From Skeletonema tropicum (Eukaryota > Bacillariophyta > Thalassiosirophyceae > Thalassiosirales > Thalassiosiraceae), in NCBI GenBank assembly GCA_037178625.1, contig CM074130.1, positions 248,001-312,000 of the forward strand: 64,000 bases of DNA, read 5' to 3'. Positions 11,471 to 24,453 of this stretch are shown one piece after another (positions within the stretch are counted from its first letter, which is position 1; every line of letters begins with the position of its first letter). Below the pieces are notes generated by a model, which made no database searches, was not told where the DNA came from, and worked only from the letters and a program-made list of their open reading frames with translations. Both the position numbers and the translations under genes were made by a program.

Positions 11471-12994
11471 CAATGGCCGATATCTTGTCTCCTACGCGGC
11501 CAATGAAGGCGATTAGTGGCGTTTTGGAAAGCTCTTGAGCAGCTCTATCGAATAGGCGTATATTAAAACCGATTAGACGACTTTTTGTAGATCGTCTCGG
11601 TCAGAAACGGGGTTAGAAAGTAACCAGCCCGGCCAAATTCGGATCCACAGCCGGATTTTCACATCAGAATTCCAATATTTTGACCAAAATCGACAATAGG
11701 ACAACCAATCGAATCGTCTCTTCAAGCTGAATCGATATATACCATTATTACTACCAAAATTTATTATTACTACCAAAATTTCAAAGATAATACACACAGT
11801 TCGGCCTCCCTCCGGTCGACCTCACAAAAAAGCGTCCACTAGAGAAAAGATCCTAACGCTGCGTATCATGACAATAAACACAGCTCGGCCTCGCAAGCTC
11901 GCCCTCGCAAATACACTTCTTTTAATGGGGCGAATAACATGAGCTTCAGGTGCAGCGGGCAAAGACGCTTCGCTGAAGAACGAAGTATAGATCAGCCTCA
12001 TCATGATGATAGTCACGTGTACCGTCCATCCATTATCACATGTACCGTCCAATATTACAAGTACTTCCCACCATTGGCTCACCTCTCACCTCCCTTCGGT
12101 CGGATCGCTTCCACCAACCACAAGCAGCGGCAGCAGCATCATTGCCAACGATATCATCTTCCATCTCCTCCTCCAACCACAAGCAAAACAAATACTACAT
12201 ACTTAGATATATCCCAACTCCTTGTTCTCCTTCGTCGTTGGCAATGCTAATGCTGCCGCTGCTTGTGGTTGGAGAAGGAGAAGAAGGAGTTGCATACATG
12301 ACAATCAACCAACCACAAGCAGACAAGCAGCATCATTTCCAACGACGATGTGGTGTCATCATCCTCCTCCATCCACAAGCAGTACCATATTATTAGAGGA
12401 GGCTCGAATGAATAATATGATGCTGCTTGTGGTTGGTTGATTGTCATGTGACGATGATGTTGTTGCTGCTTGCGGTTGGAGGAGAGTGCCGAGCGGAGTC
12501 ATGATAGAGGCAAGTTGATGATGAGGGCGAGGGCGACCGATAGGGAGGCCGAGCTGTGTTTATCAATTTCGAATGCGATCGTATCGTACCAACTGTCATG
12601 ATGACACTACAATACCTCAAGCGGGTCGTTTTTTGAGATTTTCGACGTAACAATTGTCACTGACGGCGTTTCCATTATAAAGTGTGTCTGGCGAGTGCGA
12701 GCGGAGCGAGGACGAGCAGTGTTTATTGTATTAATCGATAGCGTTTGAAATGACGATTCGAACGGTGGTATCATTGTTGATTCCGATTCTTCTGGTCAAA
12801 ATCCGAATTCCAATGTCGATTTGGGGCTGACGGACGTGCGGATTCTAGGGGTCGATTTACTTGAGTCGATTGACAAAAGATTGATATTATGCCTCGATAG
12901 TACGCCCAGTCGATAGAGCGCAACGAGACGATTCTAAATCACTACTCATCGCATTTATACGACCAATAGAAGGCAAGATATGAAAGGAATCGTA
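11471..12994. repeat. Foldback intergenic element, unit 3
   Basis: Short ccgatatcttg form on the left, two GAGGGC repeats (about 12524) and the long tgttgattccgattc form (12776). This combination differs from both neighbours. Confidence 0.68.
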
Positions 12995-14596
12995 CATTAT
13001 TTCGAGAGGAAGAGGTAAAGTAGTAGTAATAATAATAATAGTAGTACCATGGTGACGTATTCGATTATCATCCCTCTCTCTCGCTATCTCATTGTGTACA
13101 TTATTAGATATTAAGTTGATTGTCATGTTGAAACACTTCACTTTCCATCTATCCAGTGCTGCAGATGCTGCTCCTCCATCTTTGCCACCCCTCATGTTGT
13201 TATTATTATTATTATTAATCGCAGTTCCACTACTACTTCGAATATTACGAATTAATATTGGTGCCATCATCCCTGCAAATACCGCTGCACCCATTCGTAC
13301 TTCTGGATATTTATCTGCCGTGGCCCTTTTGATCAATTTGATTGCTTCCATTACTGCTCTATCTTCCATTGCTCCCGTGGCCAGAAATGACAATGATGAT
13401 GATGATGATTGATCCTGATGATTACCACCAACACTACCACCACCATGCAGCTGTAATCGATTGGCACCATGAGCATGACATCGACGACACGCCACCGCCA
13501 ATTTCCACGCAGTATTCACACATTCGACACGATGGCCCGGTTCACCAGCCCCCCCGCTCAGTAGTCCCTTGTGACAACACGTTATGATCTCATAGGCATA
13601 GGGAGAGACACGCTTGGCCAAGTTCAAGTCGACAGTAGTATTATCGCCGCCCAAAACGCATATCTTACCAAGTACCATGAGTGCCGAAAGTCGAACGCCC
13701 CCCGAGGCCATTTTGGATCGCGGATTCCAATTGGAGATTTCCATCATTTTGGATAGGAGTGAGTGAGCGTCGGTGCGTAAATTTCCCGGTAGGTTGGCAT
13801 TGGATCCAAGAAAGAGACAGAGGGCTGTGCATTCGACCCATGCGTGGCGGAGTGGTGTGGAGAGTAGTGGTGGTAGCTGCTTGTGTTGTTGCTGTTGTTG
13901 AGCATCGGAGGCGGCGGATGATTTCGATTGCTTGGCCTTGGCCTTGGCGGAATAGGAAGTTGACTTTTTGTTGGCTATGGCGCCGCCCAATTTTGGAGAC
14001 ATGGCCGCAGCGATCGCAATGGTCGTCATGCCCATGCCACCGCTACTGATACTGCTACTGATACTGTCATTGTCATGATCCTCGGCAGCAGCAGCAGCGA
14101 GAGCAGAAGATATTTCGAGCAGCTTTTGCAGCACAGCGAGAATGCTGCGTGCTGCCTGGAATGGCGGCTGATTTGTGTCTGACGATGACGGCGGGCTGAT
14201 ATTATTACTATTATTTGAATTTTCATTTTCATTTCCGCCCAATTGAAGTTTCAATTTCAATTCGAAATTATTGGGGTCGATTCCTGCGTGCCAGCGGAGC
14301 CAGGCACGGAGATTGATGAGGCGGATGAATAAGATTTGGTTGGGCACGGGAGTTTGGACTGTGAAGATGGAGTGCATGCCCTGTGGTGGATTCCCATTAC
14401 CGCTGGCGGTGGATGTTGGCGAATTATTATTATTGCTGCTGCTGTTCGCAACATGAACATTGTAGCTCGTTGCATCGAACGAAATGGCAGCGCCAAGTAA
14501 GGCGGCGGCCTCTTCGGCAGATGATGGTGGGGCCTGTTCGTTGTCGTCTGTTGTCATTGTAGACATAAGATGTAGGGCCGCTTCGCTTTGTAGCAT
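12887..14596 (-). CDS. Truncated HEAT-gene copy 4 (569 codons)
   Basis: Intact frame. It has no extra Lys-Ser pair (as in the full gene) and Ile at the Ser/Ile site, with the same Asn-tract expansion and chimeric tail as the other truncated copies. It is the last clean copy before the indel-rich interior of the array. Confidence 0.5.
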   Translation of the reverse strand: MLQSEAALHLMSTMTTDDNEQAPPSSAEEAAALLGAAISFDATSYNVHVANSSSNNNNSPTSTASGNGNPPQGMHSIFTVQTPVPNQILFIRLINLRAWLRWHAGIDPNNFELKLKLQLGGNENENSNNSNNISPPSSSDTNQPPFQAARSILAVLQKLLEISSALAAAAAEDHDNDSISSSISSGGMGMTTIAIAAAMSPKLGGAIANKKSTSYSAKAKAKQSKSSAASDAQQQQQHKQLPPLLSTPLRHAWVECTALCLFLGSNANLPGNLRTDAHSLLSKMMEISNWNPRSKMASGGVRLSALMVLGKICVLGGDNTTVDLNLAKRVSPYAYEIITCCHKGLLSGGAGEPGHRVECVNTAWKLAVACRRCHAHGANRLQLHGGGSVGGNHQDQSSSSSLSFLATGAMEDRAVMEAIKLIKRATADKYPEVRMGAAVFAGMMAPILIRNIRSSSGTAINNNNNNNMRGGKDGGAASAALDRWKVKCFNMTINLISNNVHNEIARERDDNRIRHHGTTIIIITTTLPLPLEIMYDSFHILPSIGRINAMSSDLESSRCALSTGRTIEA

Positions 14597-14698
14597 GGTT
14601 GTTTTGTGGCGTCACTGGATGGTGACTATTTGAGACGGGCGTCTTGATTATCCGGCACCACCTTCTCCACTGCTTCAACTCAACCTACACGAGCTAAA

Positions 14699-16225
14699 CA
14701 ATGGCCGTACTTATTATCTTGTCTCCTACGCGGCCAATGAAGGCGATTAGTGGCGTTTTGGAAAGCTCTTGAGCAGCTCTATCGAATAGGCGTATATTAA
14801 AACCGATTAGACGACTTTTTGTAGATCGTCTCGGTCAGAAACGGGGTTAGAAAGTAACCAGCCCGGCCAAATTCGGATCCACAGCCGGATTTTCACATCA
14901 GAATTCCAATATTTTGACCAAAATCGACAATAGGACAACCAATCGAATCGTCTCTTCAAGCTGAATCGATATATACCATTATTACTACCAAAATTTATTA
15001 TTACTACCAAAATTTCAAAGTAATACACACAGTTCGGCCTCCCTCCGGTCGACCTCACAAAAAAGCGTCCACTAGAGAAAAGATCCTAACGCTGCGTATC
15101 ATGACAATAAACACAGCTCGGCCTCGGCAAGCTCGCCCTCGCAAATACACTTCTTTTAATGGGGCGAATAACATGAGCCTTCAGGTGCAGCGGGCAAAGA
15201 CGCTTCGCGAAGAACGAAGTATAGATCAGCCTCATCATGATGATAGTCACGTGTACCGTCCATCCATTATCACATGTACCGTCCAATATTACAAGTACTT
15301 CCCACCATTGGCTCACCTCTCACCTCCCTTCGGTCGGATCGCTTCCACCAACCACAAGCAGCGGCAGCAGCATCATTGCCAACGATATCATCTTCCATCT
15401 CCTCCTCCAACCACAAGCAAAACAAATACTACATACTTAGATATATCCCAACTCCTTGTTCTCCTTCGTCGTTGGCAATGCCTAATGCTGCCGCTGCTTG
15501 TGGTTGGAGAAGGAGAAGAAGGAGTTGCATACATGACAATCAACCAACCACAAGCAGACAAGCAGCATCATTTCCAACGACGATGTGGTGTCATCATCCT
15601 CCTCCATCCACAAGCAGTACCATTATTATTAGAGGAGGCTCGAATGAATAATATGATGCTGCTTGTGGTTGGTTGATTGTCATGTGACGATGATGTTGTT
15701 GCTGCTTGCGGTTGGAGGAGAGTGCCGAGCGGAGTCATGATAGAGGCAAGTTGATGATGAGGGCGAGGGCGACCGATAGGGAGGCCGAGCTGTGTTTATC
15801 AATTTCGAATGCGATCGTATCGTACCAACTGTCATGATGACACTACAATACCTCAAGCGGGTCGTTTTTGAGATTTTCGACGTAACAATTGTCACTGACG
15901 GCGTTTTCCATTATAAAGTGTGTGTGTGGCGAGTGCGAGCGGAGCGAGGACGAGCAGTGTTTATTGTATTAATCGATAGCGTTTGAAATGACGATTCGAA
16001 CGGTGGTATCATTGTCGATTCTTCTGGTCAAAATCCGAATTCCAATGTCGATTTGGGGCTGACGGACGTGCGGATTCTAGGGGTCGTTTACTTGAGTCGA
16101 TTGACAAAAGATTGATATTATGCCTCGATAGTACGCCCAGTCGATAGAGCGCAACGAGACGATTCTAAATCACTACTCATCGCATTTATACGACCAATAG
16201 AAGGCAAGATATGAAAGGAATCGTA
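14699..16225. repeat. Foldback intergenic element, unit 4 (left edge of indel-rich zone)
   Basis: Long ccgtacttattatc form, two GAGGGC repeats, short tgtcgattc form. Single-base differences from the clean copies begin here, for example near 15021 (missing bases in aaagtaatac), 15126, 15178 and 15481. Confidence 0.65.
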
Positions 16226-17846
16226 CATTATTTCGAGGAGGAAGAGGTAAAGTAGTAGTAATAATAATAATAGTAGTACCATGGTGACGTATTCGATTAT
16301 CATCCCTCTCTCTCGCTATCTCATTGTGTACATTATTAGATATTAAGTTGATTGTCATGTTGTGAAACACTTCACTTTCCATCTATCCAGTGCTGCAGAT
16401 GCTGCTCCTCCATCTTTGCCACCCCTCATGTTGTTATTATTATTATTATTAATCGCAGTTCCACTACTACTTCGAATATTACGAATTAATATTGGTGCCA
16501 TCATCCCTTGCAAATACCGCTGCACCCATTCGTACTTCTGGATATTTATCTGCCGTGGCCCTTTTGATCAATTTGATTGCTTCCATTACTGCTCTCTATC
16601 TTCCATTGCTCCCGTGGCCAGAAATGACAATGATGATGATGATGATTGATCCTGATGATTACCACCAACACTACCACCACCATGCAGCTGTAATCGATTG
16701 GCACCATGAGCATGACATCGACGACACGCCACCGCCAATTTCCACGCAGTATTCACACATTCGACACGATGGCCCGGTTCACCAGCCCCCCCGCTCAGTA
16801 GTCCCTTGTGACAACACGTTATGATCTCATAGGCATAGGGAGAGACACGCTTGGCCAAGTTCAAGTCGACAGTAGTATTATCGCCGCCCAAAACGCATAT
16901 CTTACCAAGTACCATGAGTGCCGAAAGTCGAACGCCCCCCGAGGCCATTTTGGATCGCGGATTCCAATTGGAGATTTCCATCATTTTGGATAGGAGTGAG
17001 TGAGCGTCGGTGCGTAAATTTCCCGGTAGGTTGGCAATTGGATCCAAGAAAGAGACAGAGGGCTGTGCATTCGACCCATGCGTGGCGGAGTGGTGTGGAG
17101 AGTAGTGGTGGTAGCTGCTTGTGTTGTTGCTGTTGTTGAGCATCGGAGGCGGCGGATGATTTCGATTTCGATTGCTTGGCCTTGGCCTTGGCGGAATAGG
17201 AAGTTGACTTTTTGTTGGCTATGGCGCCGCCCAATTTTGGAGACATGGCCGCAGCGATCGCAATGGTCGTCATGCCCATGCCACCGCTACTGATACTGCT
17301 ACTGATACTGTCATTGTCATGATCCTCGGCAGCAGCAGCAGCGAGAGCAGAAGATATTTCGAGCAGCTTTTGCAGCACAGCGAGAATGCTTGCGTGCTGC
17401 CTGGAATGGCGGCTGATTTGTGTCTGACGATGACGGCGGGCCTGATATTATTACTATTATTTGAATTTTCATTTTCATTTCCGCCCAATTGAAGTTTCAA
17501 TTTCAATTCGAAATTATTGGGGTCGATTCCTGCGTGCCAGCGGAGCCAGGCACGGAGATTTGATGAGGCGGATGAATAAGATTTGGTTGGGCACGGGAGT
17601 TTGGACTGTGAAGATGGAGTGCATGCCCTGTGGTGGATTCCCATTACCGCTGGCGGTGGATGTTGGCGAATTATTATTATTGCCTGCTGCTGTTCGCAAC
17701 ATGAACATTGTAGCTTCGTTGCATCGAACGAAATGGCAGCGCCAAGTAAGGCGGCGGCCTCTTCGGCAGATGAATGGTGGGGCCTGTTCGTTGTCGTCTG
17801 TTGTCATTGTAGACATAAGATGTAGGGCCGCTTCGCTTTGTAGCAT
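16118..17846 (-). pseudogene. Truncated HEAT-gene copy 5, frame broken by many indels
   Basis: Homologous from start codon (17846) to the equivalent stop (16118), but the frame is broken by at least ten 1-2 nt differences, nearly all insertions: near 16238, 16362, 16508, 16592, 17036, 17390, 17442, 17560, 17683, 17714 and 17772. Substitutions are rare. An insertion-only pattern in an otherwise identical copy suggests sequencing or consensus error rather than decay. It carries one extra Lys-Ser pair (+6 nt). Confidence 0.7.
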
Positions 17847-17948
17847 GGTTGTTTTGTGGCGTCACTGGATGGTGACTATTTGAGACGGGCGTCTTGATTA
17901 TCCGGCACCACCTTCTCCACTGCTTCAACTCAACCTACACGAGCTAAA

Positions 17949-19483
17949 CAATGGCCGTACTTATATCTTGTCTCCTACGGCGGCCAATGAAGGCGATTAG
18001 TGGCGTTTTGGAAAGCCTCTTGAGCAGCTCTATCGAATAGGCGTATATTAAAACCGATTAGACGACTTTTTGTAGATCGTCTCGGTCAGAAACGGGGTTA
18101 GAAAGTAACCAGCCCGGCCAAATTCGGATCCACAGCCGGATTTTCACATCAGAATTCCAATATTTTGACCAAATCGACAATAGGACAACCAATCGAATCG
18201 TCTCTTCAAGCTGAATCGATATATACCATTATTACTACCAAAATTTATTATTACCTACCAAAATTTCAAAGATAATACACACAGTTCGGCCTCCCTCCGG
18301 TCGACCTCACAAAAAAGCGTCCACTAGAGAAAAGATCCTAACGCTGCGTATCATCATGACAATAAACACAGCTCGGCCTCGCAAGCTCGCCCTCGCAAAT
18401 ACACTTCTTTTAATGGGGCGAATAACATGAGCTTCAGGTGCAGCGGGCAAAGACGCTTCGCTGAAGAACGAAGTATAGATCAGCCTCATCATGATGATAG
18501 TCACGTGTACCGTCCATCCATTATCACATGTACCGTCCAATATTACAAGTACTTCCCACCATTGGCTCACCTCTCACCTCCCTTCGGTCGGATCGCTTCC
18601 ACCAACCACAAGCAGCGGCAGCAGCATCATTGCCAACGATATCATCTTCCATCTCCTCCTCCAACCACAAGCAAAACAAATAACTACATACTTAGATATA
18701 TCCCAAACTCCTTGTTCTCCTTCGTCGTTGGCAATGCTAATGCTGCCGCTGCTTGTGGTTGGAGAAGGAGAAGAAGGAGTTGCATACATGACAATCAACC
18801 AACCACAAGCAGACAAGCAGCATCATTTCCAACGACGATGTGGTGTCATCATCCTCCTCCATCCACAAGCAGTACCATATTATTAGAGGAGGCTCGAATT
18901 GAATAATATGATGCTGCTTGTGGTTGGTTGATTGTCATGTGACGATGATGTTGTTGCTGCTTGCGGTTGGAGGAGAGTGCCGAGCGGAGTCCATGATAGA
19001 GGCAAGTTGATGATTGAGGGCGAGGGCGACCGATAGGGAGGCCGAGCTGTGTTTATCAATTTCGAATGCGATCGTATCGTACCAACTGTCATGATGACAC
19101 TACAATACCTCAAGCGGGTCGTTTTTGAGATTTTCGACGTAACAATTGTCACTGACGGCGTTTCCATTATAAAGTGTGTCTGGCGAGTGCGAGCGGAGCG
19201 AAGGACGAGCAGTGTTTATTGTATTAATCGATAGCGTTTGAAATGACGATTCGAACGGTGGTATCATTGTCGATTCTTCTGGTCAAAATCCGAATTCCAA
19301 TGTCGATTTGGGGCTGACGGACGTGCGGATTCTAGGGGTCGATTTACTTGAGTCGATTGAGACAAAAGATTGATATTATGCCTCGATAGTACGCCCAGTC
19401 GATAGAGGCGCAACGAGACGATTCTAAATCACTACTCATCCGCATTTATACGACCAATAGAAGGCAAGATATGAAAGGAATCG
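17949..19483. repeat. Foldback intergenic element, unit 5 (indel-rich)
   Basis: Long-type left site with a missing base (cttatatcttg), two GAGGGC repeats and short tgtcgattc form. Small insertions occur near 17980, 18017, 18255, 18683, 18992 and 19014. Confidence 0.62.
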
Positions 19484-21104
19484 TACATTATTTCGAGAGG
19501 AAGAGGTAAAGGTAGTAGTAATAATAATAATAGTAGTACCATGGTGACGTATTCGATTATCATCCCTCTCTCTCGCTATCTCATTGTGTACATTATTAGA
19601 ATATTAAGTTGATTGTCATGTTGAAACACTTCACTTTCCATCTATCCAGTGCTGCAGATGCTTGCTCCTCCATCTTTGCCACCCCTCATGTTGTTATTAT
19701 TATTATTATTAATCGCAGTTCCACTACTACTTCGAATATTACGAATTAATATTGGTGCCATCATTCCCTGCAAATACCGCTGCACCCATTCGTACTTCTG
19801 GATATTTATCTGCCGTGGCCCTTTTGATCAATTTGATTGCTTCCATTACTGCTCTATCTTCCATTGCTCCCGTGGCCAGAAATGACAATGATGATGATGA
19901 TGATTGATCCTGATGATTACCACCAACACTACCACCACCATGCAGCTGTAATCGATTGGCACCATGAGCATGACATCGACGACACGCCACCGCCAATTTC
20001 CACGCAGTATTCACACATTCGACACGATGGCCCGGTTCACCAGCCCCCCCGCTCAGTAGTCCCTTGTGACAACACACGTTATGATCTCATAGGCATAGGG
20101 AGAGACACGCTTGGCCAAGTTCAAGTCGACAGTAGTTATTATCGCCGCCCAAAACGCATATCTTACCAAGTACCATGAGTGCCGAAAGTCGAACGCCCCC
20201 CGAGGCCATTTTGGATCGCGGATTCCAATTGGAGATTTCCATCATTTTGGATAGGAGTGAGTGAGCGTCGGTGCGTAAATTTCCCGGTAGGTTGGCATTG
20301 GATCCAAGAAAGAGACAGAGGGCTGTGTGCATTCGACCCATGCGTGGCGGAGTGGTGTGGAGAGTAGTGGTGGTAGCTGCTTGTGTTGTTGCTGTTGTTG
20401 AGCATCGGAGGCGGCGGATGATTTCGATTTCGATTGCTTGGCCTTGGCCTTGGCGGAATAGGAAGTTGACTTTTTGTTGGCTAATGGCGCCGCCCAATTT
20501 TGGAGACATGGCCGCAGCGATCGCAATGGTCGTCATGCCCATGCCACCGCTACTTGATACTGCCTACTGATACTGTCATTGTCATGATCCTCGGCCAGCA
20601 GCAGCAGCGAGAGCAGAAGATATTTCGAGCAGCTTTTGCAGCACAGCGAGAATGCTGCGTGCTGCCTGGAATGGCGGCTGATTTGTGTCTGACGATGACG
20701 GCGGGCTGATATTATTACTATTATTTGAATTTTCATTTTCATTTCCGCCCAATTGAAGTTTCAATTTCAATTCGAAATTATTGGGGTCGATTCCTGCGTG
20801 CCAGCGGAGCCAGGCACGGAGAATTGATGAGGCGGATGAATAAGATTTGGTTGGGCACGGGAGTTTGGACTGTGAAGATGGAGTGCATGCCCTGTGGTGG
20901 ATTCCCATTACCGCTGGCGGTGGATGTTGGCGAATTATTATTATTGCTGCTGTTCGCAACATGAACATTGTAGCTCGTTGCATCGAACGAAATGGCAGCG
21001 CCAAGTAAGGCGGCGGCCTCTTCGGCAGATGATGGTGGGGCCTGTTCGTTGTCGTCTGTTGTCATTGTAGACATAAGATGTAGGGCCGCTTCGCTTTGTA
21101 GCAT
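19376..21104 (-). pseudogene. Truncated HEAT-gene copy 6, frame broken by many indels
   Basis: Start at 21104, equivalent stop at 19376. Frame-breaking insertions lie near 19371, 19406, 19440, 19512, 19600, 19661, 19764, 20074, 20136, 20327, 20482, 20553, 20564, 20595 and 20822. One clean 3-nt loss near 20946 removes one Ser codon from the Ser run. It carries one extra Lys-Ser pair. This is the most error-dense copy. Confidence 0.7.
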
Positions 21105-21206
21105 GGTTGTTTTTGTGGCGTCACTGGATGGTGACTATTTGAGACGGGCGTCTTGATTATCCGGCACCACCTTCTCCACTGCTTCAACTCAACCTACACG
21201 AGCTAA

Positions 21207-22741
21207 ACAATGGCCGATATTCTTGTCTCCTACGCGGCCAATGAAGGCGATTAGTGGCGTTTGGAAAGCTCTTGAGCAGCTCTATCGAATAGGCGTATAT
21301 TAAAACCGATTAGACGACTTTTTGTAGATCGTCTCGGTCAGAAACGGGGTTAGAAAGTAACCAGCCCGGCCAAATTCGGATCCACAGCCGGATTTTCACA
21401 TCAGAATTCCAATATTTTGACCAAAATCGACAATAGGACAACCAATCGAATCGTCTCTTCAAGCTGAATCGATTATATACCATTATTACTACCAAAATTT
21501 ATTATTACTACCAAAATTTCAAAGATAATACACACAGTTCGGCCTCCCTCCGGTCGACCTCACAAAAAAGCGTCCACTAGAGAAAAGATCCTAACGCTGC
21601 GTATCATGACAATAAAACCACAGCTTCGGCCTCGCAAGCTCGCCCTCGCAAATACACTTCTTTTAATGGGGCGAATAACATGAGCTTCAGGTGCAGCGGG
21701 CAAAGACGCTTCGCTTGAAGAACGAAGTATAGATTCAGCCTCATCATGATGATAGTCACGTGTACCGTCCATCCATTATCACATGTACCGTCCAATATTA
21801 CAAGTACTTCCCCACCATTGGCTCACCTCTCACCTCCCTTCGGTCGGATCGCTTCCACCAACCACAAGCAGCGGCAGCAGCATCATTGCCAACGATATCA
21901 TCTTCCATCTCCTCCTCCAACCACAAGCAAAACAAATACTACATACTTAGATATATCCCAACTCCTTCCTTGTTCTCCTTCGTCGTTGGCAATGCTAATG
22001 CTGCCGCTGCTTGTGGTTGGAGAAGGAGAAGAAGGAGTTGCATACATGACAATCAACCAACCACAAGCAGACAAGCAGCATCATTTCCAACGACGATGTG
22101 TGGTGTCATCATCCTCCTCCATCCACAAGCAGTACCATATTATTAGAAGGAGGCTCGAATGAATAATATGATGCTGCTTGTGGTTGGTTGATTGTCATGT
22201 GAACGATGATGTTGTTGCTGCTTGCGGTTGGAGGAGAGTGCCGAGCGGAGTCATGATAGAGGCAAGTTGATGATGAGGGCGAGGGCGACCGATAGGGAGG
22301 CCGAGCTGTGTTTATCAATTTCGAATGCGATCGTATCGTACCAACTGTCATGATGACACTACAATACCTCAAGCGGGTCGTTTTTTGAGATTTTCGACGT
22401 AACAATTGTCACTGACGGCGTTTCCATTATAAAGTGTGTCTTGGCGAGTGCGAGCGGAGCGAGGACGAGCAGTGTTTATTGTATTAATCGATAGCGTTTG
22501 AAATGACGATTCGAACGGTGGTATCATTGTCGATTCTTCTGGTCAAAATCCGAATTCCAATGTCGATTTGGGGCTGACGGACGTGCGGATTCTAGGGGTC
22601 GATTTACTTGAGTCGATTGACAAAAGATTGATATTATGCCTCGATAGTACGCCCAGTCGATAGAGCGCAACGAGACGATTCTAAATCACTACTCATCGCA
22701 TTTTATACGACCAATAGAAGGCAAGATATGAAAGGAATCGT
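21207..22741. repeat. Foldback intergenic element, unit 6 (indel-rich)
   Basis: Short-type left site (ccgatattcttg, one extra base), two GAGGGC repeats, short tgtcgattc form. Extra bases near 21474, 21617, 21624, 21716, 21811, 21967 and 22202. Confidence 0.62.
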
Positions 22742-24351
22742 ACATTATTTCGAGAGGAAGAGGTAAAGTAGTAGTAATAATAATAATAGTAGTACCATGG
22801 TGACGTATTCGATTATCATCCCTCTCTCTCGCTATCTCATTGTGTACATTATTAGATATTAAGTTGATTGTCATGTTGAAACACTTCACTTTCCATCTAT
22901 CCAGTGCTGCAGATGCTGCTCTCTCTCCATCTTTGCCACCCCTCCATGTTGTTATTATTATTATTATTAATCGCAGTTCCACTACTACTTCGAATATTAC
23001 GAATTAATATTGGTGCCATCATCCCTGCAAATACCGCTGCACCCATTCGTACTTCTGGATATTTATCTGCCGTGGCCCTTTTGATCAATTTGATTGCTTC
23101 CATTACTGCTCTATCTTCCATTGCTCCCGTGGCCAGAAATGACAATGATGATGATGATGATTGATCCTGATGATTACCACCACCACCATGCAGCTGTAAT
23201 CGATTGGCACCATGAGCATGACATCGACGACACGCCACCGCCAATTTCCACGCAGTATTCACACATTCGACACGATGGCCCGGTTCACCAGCCCCCCCGC
23301 TCAGTAGTCCCTTGTGACAACACGTTATGATCTCATAGGCATAGGGAGAGACACGCTTGGCCAAGTTCAAGTCGACAGTAGTATTATCGCCGCCCAAAAC
23401 GCATATCTTACCAAGTACCATGAGTGCCGAAAGTCGAACGCCCCCCGAGGCCATTTGGATCGCGGATTCCAATTGGAGATTTCCATCATTTTGGATAGGA
23501 GTGAGTGAGCGTCGGTGCGTAAATTTCCCGGTAGGTTGGCATTGGATCCAAGAAAGAGACAGAGGGCTGTGCATTCGACCCATGCGTGGCGGAGTGGTGT
23601 GGAGAGTAGTGGTGGTAGCTGCTTGTGTTGTTGCTGTTGTTGAGCATCGGAGGCGGCGGATGATTTCGATTTCGATTGCTTGGCCTTGGCCTTGGCGGAA
23701 TAGGAAGTTGACTTTTTGTTGGCTATGGCGCCGCCCAATTTTGGAGACATGGCCGCAGCGATCGCAATGGTCGTCATGCCCATGCCACCGCTACTGATAC
23801 TGCTACTGATACTGTCATTGTCATGATCCTCGGCAGCAGCAGCAGCGAGAGCAGAAGATATTTCGAGCAGCTTTTGCAGCACAGCGAGAATGCTGCGTGC
23901 TGCCTGGAATGGCGGCTGATTTGTGTCTGACGATGACGGCGGGCTGATATTATTACTATTATTTGAATTTTCATTTTCATTTCCGCCCAATTGAAGTTTC
24001 AATTTCAATTCGAAATTATTGGGGTCGATTCCTGCGTGCCAGCGGAGCCAGGCACGGAGATTGATGAGGCGGATGAATAAGATTTGGTTGGGCACGGGAG
24101 TTTGGACTGCTGTGAAGATGGAGTGCATGCCCTGTGGTGGATTCCCATTACCGCTGGCGGTGGATGTTGGCCGAATTATTATTATTGCTGCTGCTGTTCG
24201 CAACATGAACATTGTAGCTCGTTGCATCGAACGAAATGGCAGCGCCAAGTAAGGCGGCGGCCTCTTCGGCAGATGATGGTGGGGCCTGTTCGTTGTCCGT
24301 CTGTTGTCATTGTAGACATAAGAGATGTAGGGCCGCTTCGCTTTGTAGCAT
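22634..24351 (-). pseudogene. Truncated HEAT-gene copy 7, frame broken
   Basis: Fewer indels than copies 5 and 6: near 22702, 22921, 22944, 23456 (a loss), 24109, 24171, 24297 and 24323. It shares a 9-bp in-frame deletion (loss of Ser-Val-Gly near residue 390) only with copy 10, and carries one extra Lys-Ser pair. The deletion is a real polymorphism, unlike the single-base changes. Confidence 0.7.
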
Positions 24352-24453
24352 TGGTTGTTTTGTGGCGTCACTGGATGGTGACTATTTGAGACGGGCGTCT
24401 TGATTATCCGGCACCACCTTCTCCACTGCTTCAACTCAACCTACACGAGCTAA